NCBI GenBank assembly: GCA_944350285.1
Contig: CALVOL010000007.1
Location: forward strand, 1-32,304
Source of the DNA: an uncultured Bacilli bacterium
GTDB taxonomy: Bacteria > Bacillota_I > Bacilli_A > RF39 > UBA660
DNA length: 32,304 nucleotides
Direction: 5' to 3'
Below the pieces are notes generated by a model, which had not been told where the DNA came from, made no database searches, and was given only the letters and a program-made list of their open reading frames with translations. Shown here piece by piece: positions 17,043-23,053 of the stretch (position 1 is its first letter; each line of letters begins with the position of its first letter). The translations under genes were made by a program, and so were the position numbers.

Positions 17043-17714
17043 TTAACCTCTCTTTTCTACATATGGTACGTTTCCTAAAACGACCAACCTAAATTTTTCT
17101 TCAATTTCTGTACTAGATTTAATTGATGTATCGAAATAATACATAATAAAGATGATAACGCAGCCAATAATTATACCAATCAGCAAATATAAAACTATTT
17201 CTTTCCCTATATTTACATTATATGGGCTATTTTCTACAACCGCTTCATCAAGTACGGATACGTTTTGTAAATTATAACGTGTTCTAATATCAGCTATAAA
17301 CACTTCAGCAATTTTATTGGCAATCTGAGCTGCTAATTTATTATCTTGATCAGAGACCGATATTTTAATGATATCTGTATCGCTTATTGCTGAAACTGAT
17401 ACATTACTTGCTAATGCGCTTTCACTGTAAGAAAGCCCTAATTGACTAATCACATCTGAAAGTATATTTCTGCTCTTAATAATTTGTGTATACGTTTCTA
17501 ATAAGTTACGATTCACTTGAATATCACTATTTGTAATCGTATTTCCGCTACTCTGGTTCACTAAAACAATTGATGTTGTTCCATGATACATTGGTTTTTT
17601 AATAGCGACAGAATAGATACATCCTACAATAAAAATAACAGCAACCACACTTAGTATAACCGTTATATGAGAAAGAAAATAAGCTCCAAGTTCTTTCAAA
17701 TTGATTTCTTCCAT
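17043..17714 (-). CDS. cpsC: CpsC/Wzz-family chain-length regulator and kinase activator
   Basis: A 223-aa polysaccharide co-polymerase with two membrane helices: one near residues 18-37 (VILSVVAVIFIVGCIYSVAI) and one near 170-190 (IVLYLLIGIIIGCVIIFIMY). Between them lies the extracellular Wzz domain, ending in VSVLDEAVVENSPYNVN, which is followed by the Pro-containing entry to the second helix. The short C-terminal tail contacts the kinase CpsD. The ATG at 17714 has GAAGGG 9-10 nt upstream; the ATG at 17723 directly abuts that site. It is the first gene of the 13-gene operon, 30-60 bp from its promoter. Confidence 0.9.
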   Translation of the reverse strand: MEEINLKELGAYFLSHITVILSVVAVIFIVGCIYSVAIKKPMYHGTTSIVLVNQSSGNTITNSDIQVNRNLLETYTQIIKSRNILSDVISQLGLSYSESALASNVSVSAISDTDIIKISVSDQDNKLAAQIANKIAEVFIADIRTRYNLQNVSVLDEAVVENSPYNVNIGKEIVLYLLIGIIIGCVIIFIMYYFDTSIKSSTEIEEKFRLVVLGNVPYVEKRG

Positions 17715-17744
17715 ATAAAACATCCCTTCTTTTATTCTAAAAAT

Positions 17745-17773
17745 AGTGTAATAAAAAAGTATAAATTTGTCAA
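17745..17773 (-). promoter_or_regulatory. Promoter of the exopolysaccharide operon
   Basis: Minus strand consensus -35 TTGACA (17768-17773), 17-nt spacer, -10 TACACT (17745-17750), about 31 bp upstream of cpsC. It is the only strong promoter I see before the 13 genes. Confidence 0.75.
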
Positions 17774-17787
17774 TGATTTTGCATTGA
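17770..17787. promoter_or_regulatory. Inverted repeat overlapping the exopolysaccharide -35 box
   Basis: TCAATG and CATTGA flank a 6-nt centre and overlap four bases of the -35 box. As DNA it could be an operator; as RNA of the upstream gene it makes only a short hairpin. No T-run follows directly, so it is a poor terminator. Confidence 0.35.
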
Positions 17788-17792
17788 ATTAT

Positions 17793-18614
17793 TCAGGCAT
17801 TTGTCTTGATTTTCTTTTTGCCTTTTTTAGTGTGAATAGAGCTTATTCCTGTGCTTAATAAACCTAAAACAGCGCACGAAATTATTATCATAATTATGTT
17901 AGAATATATGCTGGTTTGGATACTTTTCATCAAATTAGAAAATGATGTATTATAAACATAAAAATTTTGCATATCTAGGGAATTTAAAAGATATATGTAT
18001 AGTGTTCCATAAACAAAAGCGCTTGTAAACAATGGAATCCCTAATACATTTCTTTTTGTTCCAAACTTTAATAGAAGTCCCAATAATATGATGGTAATAC
18101 TTAGCATTATTGTAATTGTTGGTATTAGATTTTTGATCTTTACAAAAGGAGTTTGTACTTTACCTAGCAAAAAAGAATTCTCCATATTTTGTTTGTATGT
18201 ATTCATAATTTCTTCCACAAACATATCCAATGATGCTTCATCACTGACAGTCAAATTATTATGGCTTAAATATGCAATAATATTATCTTCTAATCTGGCC
18301 TTAATTTGATCCGTTGGAATTTCCATAGTATTGCCTTCATAAAAGTCGTGAAGATAGTTTAGAAATGCTTCTTTCATCTCACTTTCAGAAATTAGTCCGG
18401 CAACAACTTCTTCTGAGAGCCCTGATTGTAAAATATAATAGGAAAATTCTTCTTCTGTAGTCTTGTATAACTCGCTTATAAAATTGCTCTTTTCGATTTC
18501 TTTTACCATAAAATCCTCTTTAAAGATCGTATTTCCTAATATCATGAGACCAGCCAAAATAATGATTAAAATTGCTAGTATAAATTCACCAATATAATAA
18601 CTAATTGTTTTCAT
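17793..18614 (-). CDS. Multi-pass membrane protein of the sortase module, unknown function
   Basis: A 273-aa protein I do not recognise. One membrane helix is near residues 9-28 (EFILAILIIILAGLMILGN). A mostly acidic, helical region of about 125 residues follows (EEEFSYYILQSGLSEEVVAG, EASLDMFVEEIMNTYKQNME). Three more helices come at about 163-183, 192-213 and 235-257, then a basic tail TKKGKKKIKTNA. The topology suggests an extracytoplasmic domain between helices 1 and 2. The start overlaps the sortase gene by 14 bp, so it is coupled to it. It ends in TGA just before the exopolysaccharide promoter. A helper for the sortase or its substrate is inference from context. Confidence 0.75.
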   Translation of the reverse strand: MKTISYYIGEFILAILIIILAGLMILGNTIFKEDFMVKEIEKSNFISELYKTTEEEFSYYILQSGLSEEVVAGLISESEMKEAFLNYLHDFYEGNTMEIPTDQIKARLEDNIIAYLSHNNLTVSDEASLDMFVEEIMNTYKQNMENSFLLGKVQTPFVKIKNLIPTITIMLSITIILLGLLLKFGTKRNVLGIPLFTSAFVYGTLYIYLLNSLDMQNFYVYNTSFSNLMKSIQTSIYSNIIMIIISCAVLGLLSTGISSIHTKKGKKKIKTNA

Positions 18615-19242
18615 TTTCTGGACCCACCTCCATTAATTTTGCATAGACTACATAACGTTCATTGGTTAAGCCAACATACCCCGGAGGATAGCAAGTATAA
18701 AGCATTAATGTTTCCTCTTCTGTTTTCACTGGAAGCGCTTCCTCTTCCGTATTTTTGATAATTTTAGATTCTGTCATCTCGTAAGTATATTCTCCATATA
18801 CGGTATCTAATACAATTGTATCGCCAACTTCTAAGTTAGGAAGTGTACCAAAATAGGCATCGTTATTATGAGCATCTAGAATGATTCCTCCTCCTTCACC
18901 TGGAAAGTAGCTGCCGGCTAAATGCCCTACTCCATAACGTAAAATATCTAGTGTGTCCCCATGATAAACTGGTAGCTCTAAATTCAATTTTGGAATTTTA
19001 ATTGTCGCCCAAACAGTACCATAATTTGGATAATCCGTTAATCTTTTTTCTACTTGATCAAATGAGATTGTCTGATTCTCATTTTTTATAGTTGAATAAC
19101 TCAAGTTGCTTATTAAAGTAAAATATGGCCTTACTTGTCTTTCTACAAACAGGTAAAACAAAAAGATAAGAAATGCCGTAAAGAAAAAGGAAACTGCGAT
19201 ATTCTTCGCAATTCCCTTTAAACTTTTTTTTAGTTTATGCAT
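18601..19242 (-). CDS. Sortase (class D-like)
   Basis: A 213-aa membrane-anchored transpeptidase. A signal-anchor helix lies at about 16-33. The beta-barrel domain follows from about residue 75, with catalytic H125 in ILDAHNN, C184 in LYTCYPP and R196 in TNERYVV. The LYTCY motif and the absence of a C-terminal membrane helix fit class D or a D-like group better than class C. Sortases cleave a C-terminal sorting signal and attach the protein to the cell wall. The gene immediately upstream, overlapping by 8 bp, encodes a secreted protein with a C-terminal helix and basic tail, its likely dedicated substrate. Confidence 0.9.
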   Translation of the reverse strand: MHKLKKSLKGIAKNIAVSFFFTAFLIFLFYLFVERQVRPYFTLISNLSYSTIKNENQTISFDQVEKRLTDYPNYGTVWATIKIPKLNLELPVYHGDTLDILRYGVGHLAGSYFPGEGGGIILDAHNNDAYFGTLPNLEVGDTIVLDTVYGEYTYEMTESKIIKNTEEEALPVKTEEETLMLYTCYPPGYVGLTNERYVVYAKLMEVGPENENN

Positions 19243-19759
19243 GTTTTCTTAAAAACATTCCTACAGCAATTGCTAATCCTACTAATGAGATAACCCCAGT
19301 AATTAGAAGGATATTATTGTTACCTGTTTGTCTAATTGCTTCTTTGGTTACACGCGCAAATTCTGTTCCATCAATATTTTGGATAGAAAGAATGCCGCCA
19401 GATAACACAGTAGCTTTAATTGCTGTATTTTCAGAAATGTCACTAACTAGAGCAACTAATCTGTTTTTATCAGCAGATGATAAATCATTCACATTAGTTA
19501 CATTCGCATTTCTTAAAATAGCAATCGCTTCGTCAACTTTAGAAGCAATGTAATCAGCATCAGATTCGCTAATTTCATTTTTAGCAAGATATTGTTCTAC
19601 TAAAACTTTTTCTGTATCTCTTAAAGAGATTTCGTTTCCGTTTATGTCATAGCTTGCTGTTAGTTTTGCTTCTAGTTCGTCTTCTGTCATTGCGTTAACA
19701 GATGCAGAAAATCCAAATAATGCAAGTGCTGCTAACACAATCATGCTACATTTTTTCAT
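19235..19759 (-). CDS. Secreted cell-wall protein, likely sortase substrate with a non-canonical QTG signal
   Basis: A 174-aa protein. Residues 1-24 form a signal peptide (MKKCSMIVLAALALFGFSAS, cleavage probably after VNA). A small, acidic, helical domain of about 110 residues follows. The C-terminus has EAIRQTGNNN, then a membrane helix (ILLITGVISLVGLAIAVGMF) and a basic end LRKHA. This is the three-part sorting signal layout, but the pentapeptide is IRQTG instead of LPxTG. The ATG at 19759 is preferred to 19813: AAAGGTGGAGAG lies upstream and the signal peptide starts there. It leads a three-gene unit with the sortase and a membrane protein, under its own promoter. The domain itself is not one I recognise. 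Confidence 0.8.
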   Translation of the reverse strand: MKKCSMIVLAALALFGFSASVNAMTEDELEAKLTASYDINGNEISLRDTEKVLVEQYLAKNEISESDADYIASKVDEAIAILRNANVTNVNDLSSADKNRLVALVSDISENTAIKATVLSGGILSIQNIDGTEFARVTKEAIRQTGNNNILLITGVISLVGLAIAVGMFLRKHA

Positions 19760-19784
19760 AAAAACTCTCCACCTTTCTGAAATA

Positions 19785-19813
19785 ATTGTACTATATATTT
19801 TTATGATTGACAA
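19785..19813 (-). promoter_or_regulatory. Promoter of the sortase module
   Basis: Minus strand -35 TTGTCA (19808-19813), 17-nt spacer, -10 TACAAT (19785-19790), 26 bp before the substrate gene's ATG. It overlaps the 3' end of the PemK-like gene. Confidence 0.65.
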
Positions 19814-20303
19814 CTATTTTTTTGTTGGTTTGACAATCTGTCATTATTCGCAAAAATTGTTGAGCTTTTTGAATATATCTTGTCGTACGCTCTACTCCTA
19901 AATCTCCTATCTTGTATAACAATTGACATCTCTCTACTTTTAAAGGAATTTCTAAACGTACAAATGACTCTTTTTGTAATCCACACTGTTTATAATCAGA
20001 AATTTTTATTCTTTGATACGTATCTTTTTGTGAAGTAATCTTTAAAGCATAGTAATTTTTAAAATCATGTTTTATAAAATGCTCATGTGTATCATCAACA
20101 ATTAAAACAGGTCTAGTCATAGTCTCAAAAAAAATGTCTTCTTGATTAGAAACAAGCACAGGAACTCGACAAATCCATATTTCTCCAAATTTAGGAGTAG
20201 CAAAAGAATGATAGTCCTCCCGTAAAGTAAACTCTGAAACAAGATGAGATATCTCTTCTAATTCTCTTTGTAATTCCCATATTAAATATAATTCCATGGC
20301 CAT
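19791..20303 (-). CDS. PemK/MazF-like protein with an N-terminal extension, no adjacent antitoxin
   Basis: About 170 aa. The core has FGEIWICRVPV, then TRPVLIVDDT, then SFVRLEIPLKV and LLYKIGDL. This is the PemK/MazF order: GxIW, RPVLIV, a serine strand and KIGxL. It is preceded by about 35 helical residues (ELYLIWELQRELEEISHLV) that ordinary MazF proteins lack. No antitoxin-sized gene lies next to it. It could be a housekeeping member of the fold, a toxin neutralised in trans, or inactive. The start is uncertain: a TTG at 20333 sits inside a terminator hairpin, and ATGs at 20303 and 20297 have no Shine-Dalgarno site. TTGTTT-17-TAAAAT just upstream would give a nearly leaderless mRNA. Confidence 0.6.
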   Translation of the reverse strand: MAMELYLIWELQRELEEISHLVSEFTLREDYHSFATPKFGEIWICRVPVLVSNQEDIFFETMTRPVLIVDDTHEHFIKHDFKNYYALKITSQKDTYQRIKISDYKQCGLQKESFVRLEIPLKVERCQLLYKIGDLGVERTTRYIQKAQQFLRIMTDCQTNKKIVVNHKNI

Positions 20304-20322
20304 TATTTTATAAAAAGAAGCA

Positions 20323-20347
20323 GAAAAAAACAAGTTATTTCTAACCT
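20323..20347 (-). terminator. Terminator after the 183-aa gene
   Basis: On the minus strand AGGTTA pairs with TAACTT (one G-U) around GAAA (20332-20347), followed by G and seven T residues (20324-20330). The tetraloop and T-run are good; the stem is short. Confidence 0.5.
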
Positions 20348-20371
20348 GTTAAATGAATAATATTTAACTTT

Positions 20372-20923
20372 TTAAAGTCTCGGCCCATTTTTTTCTAACT
20401 CATCCGTAAATTTATATGTATCTTCAAAATCTCTTTGAGAAATCCCATACATATCATTAGCATTAGTAATATTAATAAATCCACCAGCAGCAATTCGCAT
20501 GTCAGAACCCCATTGATTCAAAATAATATTATCTGGAATTTGTACAAATATTTGAGGACCTCCAGTAGGGCGAAATAAGCCTTGGTTTTCAGGATCTAGT
20601 TCATATTTCCTTTTAAAAGTAGAATCATCAATAATCCACTGATTAGCATGATTGTTAATATCCACTATGACATTCCCTTGCTCATCTACTTTAGTAGCAA
20701 CCCATCCTGGTTGTCCTGTTTGACTATCTAAGGCTACTTGAGCTACTTTTTCCTGAACTTCATTTCCTTGAGCATCGACACTCCAAGAAATTACATTCTC
20801 TCCTACATTTCCCTGTCTTGCAACAATACGTGCAAATTTTTCTGCTTGTCGTGGTATCATAGAACCACTTTCTATACCTTGTTTCACATAGCTAGCTACA
20901 TCAACTTTTACGTATTCTCCCAT
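20372..20923 (-). CDS. Conserved hypothetical protein, PGDYG-like
   Basis: A 183-aa soluble protein with no signal peptide or membrane helix. It begins MGEYVKVDVASYVKQGI and contains SMIPRQAEKFARIV, then NQWIIDDSTFKRKYE, FRPTGGPQIFVQIPDN and AAGGFINITNANDMYGIS. The pattern of a WIIxxxxFxKKYE segment and a GGxxxxxxIxxN(D) ending recalls small beta-rich PGDYG-type proteins of unknown function, but this is a weak resemblance. AAAGGA lies upstream at the rather long spacing of about 13 nt. It follows trxA after 52 bp and is closed by a terminator, so it may be the last gene of the cvpA-trxA unit or have its own promoter (a TATAAT lies at 20947-20952 without a clear -35). Confidence 0.65.
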   Translation of the reverse strand: MGEYVKVDVASYVKQGIESGSMIPRQAEKFARIVARQGNVGENVISWSVDAQGNEVQEKVAQVALDSQTGQPGWVATKVDEQGNVIVDINNHANQWIIDDSTFKRKYELDPENQGLFRPTGGPQIFVQIPDNIILNQWGSDMRIAAGGFINITNANDMYGISQRDFEDTYKFTDELEKNGPRL

Positions 20924-20975
20924 AAATAAATTTATTTCCTTTCAAATTATAAAATTTTTTTGCAAATTTCTTTTC

Positions 20976-21272
20976 TCATTTCAAAGAATTTATCCATCTT
21001 TCTAATTCTTCTTTATTCATGAAACCAACAGTTTTGCCGACTTGTTTTCCATCTTTAAATAGAATTAATGTCGGGATAGACATAATGCCAAAGGATACTG
21101 CAAGATCTGTATGTTCTTCTGTGTTGATTTTTAAAACATCTACTCCTTCTAATTCTTCTAATATTGGAGCTAGAGCCTTACATGGGCCACACCAATCCGC
21201 ATAGAAATCTACTAAAACTAACCCTTTTTTGATTTCTTCTTCAAAATTTTCTTCTTTTAAATGTTTTATCAT
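20976..21272 (-). CDS. trxA: Thioredoxin
   Basis: A 98-aa thioredoxin with the redox motif WCGPC (27-31) after VLVDFYADWCGPC, the cis-proline segment MSIPTLILFKDG, and the usual length. It is cytoplasmic (no signal) and reduces protein disulfides using thioredoxin reductase. AAAGGAAT lies before the ATG and the gene follows cvpA by 17 bp. It ends in TGA exactly where thioredoxins end, which shows that TGA is a stop codon in this genome. Confidence 0.95.
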   Translation of the reverse strand: MIKHLKEENFEEEIKKGLVLVDFYADWCGPCKALAPILEELEGVDVLKINTEEHTDLAVSFGIMSIPTLILFKDGKQVGKTVGFMNKEELERWINSLK

Positions 21273-21289
21273 ATTTTTATTCCTTTCTT

Positions 21290-21997
21290 TTATTCATATT
21301 TTTCTAAAATGCTATCTGCATTTTCAATGGACAATTTTCCAGAATCAATTAAATCTTTCGCAGAATTTGCATCAACAATGTTATATTTTAATAAAATATC
21401 TAGACTCTGTCTATTGTATTCTTCTTTGTCGTGAATGTTTTGATCCTTTATACTAATGATTTCTTCAAATGCTTTAAAATAATTTTCTGAAATATCTGAT
21501 AAAATCGGACTGGAATTGGCAATTTTTTCAGCTACAAAACTTTCTTTCATGTATGCATTTGTTGCTGGGATCTGCGAAAGCAAAAATAAAGCAACAAACA
21601 CAAATAGATATGTTTCAAAAAAGCCAAACAATGCCCCTAATAATTTGGACGGAATCCCAAGGACAATCGTAAAATTAAGGACTTTTTCGATCACTCCTGT
21701 CACGGCAATTAAAATTTGTAAAATGCTCATTAATAATACATAGACAATCACAAAAGCAAGTGCTTCATAAATCACAATATTTAACACGGTAAGCCCTTCA
21801 AAATCTCCAGCAAAATTAAAGAACGGTAAATAAGTATACATTAATTTTGACAATGGATTTTTTAGATAGAAAGCTAAAATAATTACTATGATTGCTCCGA
21901 TGAATGTCACAGCACTTTTAATTACTCCTCTTTTAAAGCCAATCACGGCTCCCATTAATAATACTAAGACTATAATCACGTCAATTGTCGTTCCCAT
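21290..21997 (-). CDS. cvpA: CvpA family membrane protein
   Basis: A 235-aa protein with four predicted helices in the first 150 residues and the CvpA-type start IDVIIVLVLLMGAVIGFKRG, followed by ALAFVIVYVLLMSILQILIA and LGALFGFFETYLFVFVALFL. The C-terminal 80 residues are acidic and helical. CvpA proteins are needed for colicin V production in enterobacteria; their role in Gram-positive bacteria is unclear, perhaps envelope-related. AAGGAGG lies 6-7 nt before the ATG. A strong promoter is directly upstream. Confidence 0.87.
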   Translation of the reverse strand: MGTTIDVIIVLVLLMGAVIGFKRGVIKSAVTFIGAIIVIILAFYLKNPLSKLMYTYLPFFNFAGDFEGLTVLNIVIYEALAFVIVYVLLMSILQILIAVTGVIEKVLNFTIVLGIPSKLLGALFGFFETYLFVFVALFLLSQIPATNAYMKESFVAEKIANSSPILSDISENYFKAFEEIISIKDQNIHDKEEYNRQSLDILLKYNIVDANSAKDLIDSGKLSIENADSILEKYE

Positions 21998-22017
21998 ACT
22001 TTATCCTCCTTGTAAAC

Positions 22018-22046
22018 ATTATAGTATAAAAAACTAGGAAATGCAA
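22018..22046 (-). promoter_or_regulatory. Promoter of cvpA-trxA
   Basis: Minus strand -35 TTGCAT (22041-22046), 17-nt spacer and consensus -10 TATAAT (22018-22023). The first gene starts 20 bp downstream with AAGGAGG. Confidence 0.72.
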
Positions 22047-22054
22047 AGAAATTA

Positions 22055-22063
22055 TGATACACT
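22055..22063 (+). promoter_or_regulatory. Extended -10 promoter of rnhC
   Basis: TGATACACT fits the extended -10 form TGnTAnAnT. No good -35 is present. Transcription would begin near 22070, which excludes the ATG at 22041 as start and supports the ATG at 22080. It is divergent from and adjacent to the cvpA promoter. Confidence 0.5.
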
Positions 22064-22079
22064 AAACATGGTGATGTTT

Positions 22080-23012
22080 ATGACAATCGTTTTTAAAGTG
22101 AGCGATAAATTAAAAGAAAAGATGATCCAATATTATATGGATAAAAGAAGAAGTAAAACTCCTCCTTATGCCGTATTTCAAGCAGATGATGCGGATACAA
22201 TTATTACATTATATGAATCTGGGAAAGTAATGTTTCAGGGTATTAGTGCAGACATCGATGCTAAAATGTGGTCAGAAATGGAAGAAAAATTGACAGGCAA
22301 AAAAATTAATATTTACGAACCCGAAAAAAAACGAGAAAAAAGTAAATTAGAACGTAAGGAATGGCAAGCTAAATCTACAATTGGTTCTGATGAAGTTGGA
22401 ACTGGAGATTACTTTGGACCTATTGTTGTAACTGCTTCTTATGTTTCTAAAGACCAAACAGATTTTGTGGAACAATTGGGTGTTCGAGATTCTAAGGTTT
22501 TAACCGATGAAAAAATCAAAGAAATTGCGCCTACTCTAATTAAAAATATTCCTTATTGCACTTATATTTTAACAAATACCGATTATAATAAGTATCAGAG
22601 TGTGGGCTATAATATGAATAAAATAAAGGCTATTTTGCATAACAAGGTTTTAGTAGAAATGAAGAGACGTGAACCGAATTATGAAGCGATTGTGGTCGAT
22701 CAATTTGTTTATCCCAAAAAATATTTTGAACATATTCAAGAAGCTACAGAAAAAGTAACTGATATTGATTTTACCCCAAAAGCGGAAAGTAAATGTGCAT
22801 CCGTAGCTGTTTCTAGTTGTATTAGTCGTTATATCTTTCTTCAAAAAATGGCTGAACTTAGTCAAGAAATTGGTATGACTTTACTTAAAGGAGCCGGCGA
22901 AGAGGTCGATAAACAAGCTGCTAAAATCGTTAATACTCATGGGAAAGATAAATTAAAAGAGATTGCTAAGTTAAATTTTAAAAATACTGAGAAATTACAA
23001 CAATATTTATAG
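22080..23012 (+). CDS. rnhC: Ribonuclease HIII
   Basis: A 310-aa RNase HIII. The N-terminal TBP-like substrate-binding domain covers about 1-90 (including AVFQADDADTIITLYESGKV). The catalytic domain begins STIGSDEVGTGDYFGPIVVT with the Asp-Glu pair, continues with LGVRDSKVLTDEKI, and has IVVDQF and the late acidic residue in the FTPKAESKCASVAVSS region. It removes RNA from RNA-DNA hybrids. The ATG at 22080 follows GGTGATG and gives the usual length; the frame's first ATG at 22041 lies upstream of the predicted transcription start. It is one of only two plus-strand genes and is closed by a bidirectional terminator. Confidence 0.95.
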   Translation: MTIVFKVSDKLKEKMIQYYMDKRRSKTPPYAVFQADDADTIITLYESGKVMFQGISADIDAKMWSEMEEKLTGKKINIYEPEKKREKSKLERKEWQAKSTIGSDEVGTGDYFGPIVVTASYVSKDQTDFVEQLGVRDSKVLTDEKIKEIAPTLIKNIPYCTYILTNTDYNKYQSVGYNMNKIKAILHNKVLVEMKRREPNYEAIVVDQFVYPKKYFEHIQEATEKVTDIDFTPKAESKCASVAVSSCISRYIFLQKMAELSQEIGMTLLKGAGEEVDKQAAKIVNTHGKDKLKEIAKLNFKNTEKLQQYL

Positions 23013-23019
23013 AAATGTT

Positions 23020-23053
23020 AAAAAGCCTTCAAGATTTTCTCAAAGGCTTTTTT
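23020..23053. terminator. Bidirectional terminator between rnhC and the 661-aa surface protein
   Basis: GCCTT (23025-23029) pairs with AAGGC (23043-23047), extended by A's on the left and seven T's on the right. The A-run before and T-run after let it work on both strands, for rnhC (+) and the converging minus-strand gene that stops at 23053. Confidence 0.8.

Noticed and set aside
17770-17787. Terminator for the 273-aa membrane protein gene
   Set aside because: Only a 6-bp stem and no immediate T-run on the minus strand; read-through into the exopolysaccharide operon is possible, so it is listed as a possible operator instead.
19801-20333. TTG at 20333 as start of the PemK-like gene, and the 61-aa frame at 19801-19986
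   Set aside because: The TTG lies inside a terminator hairpin with no good ribosome-binding site; the 61-aa frame is a shifted reading of the same gene.
22041-22079. Upstream ATG as the rnhC start
   Set aside because: It lies upstream of the predicted transcription start and inside the divergent promoter region; the ATG at 22080 has GGTGATG before it and gives the normal length.
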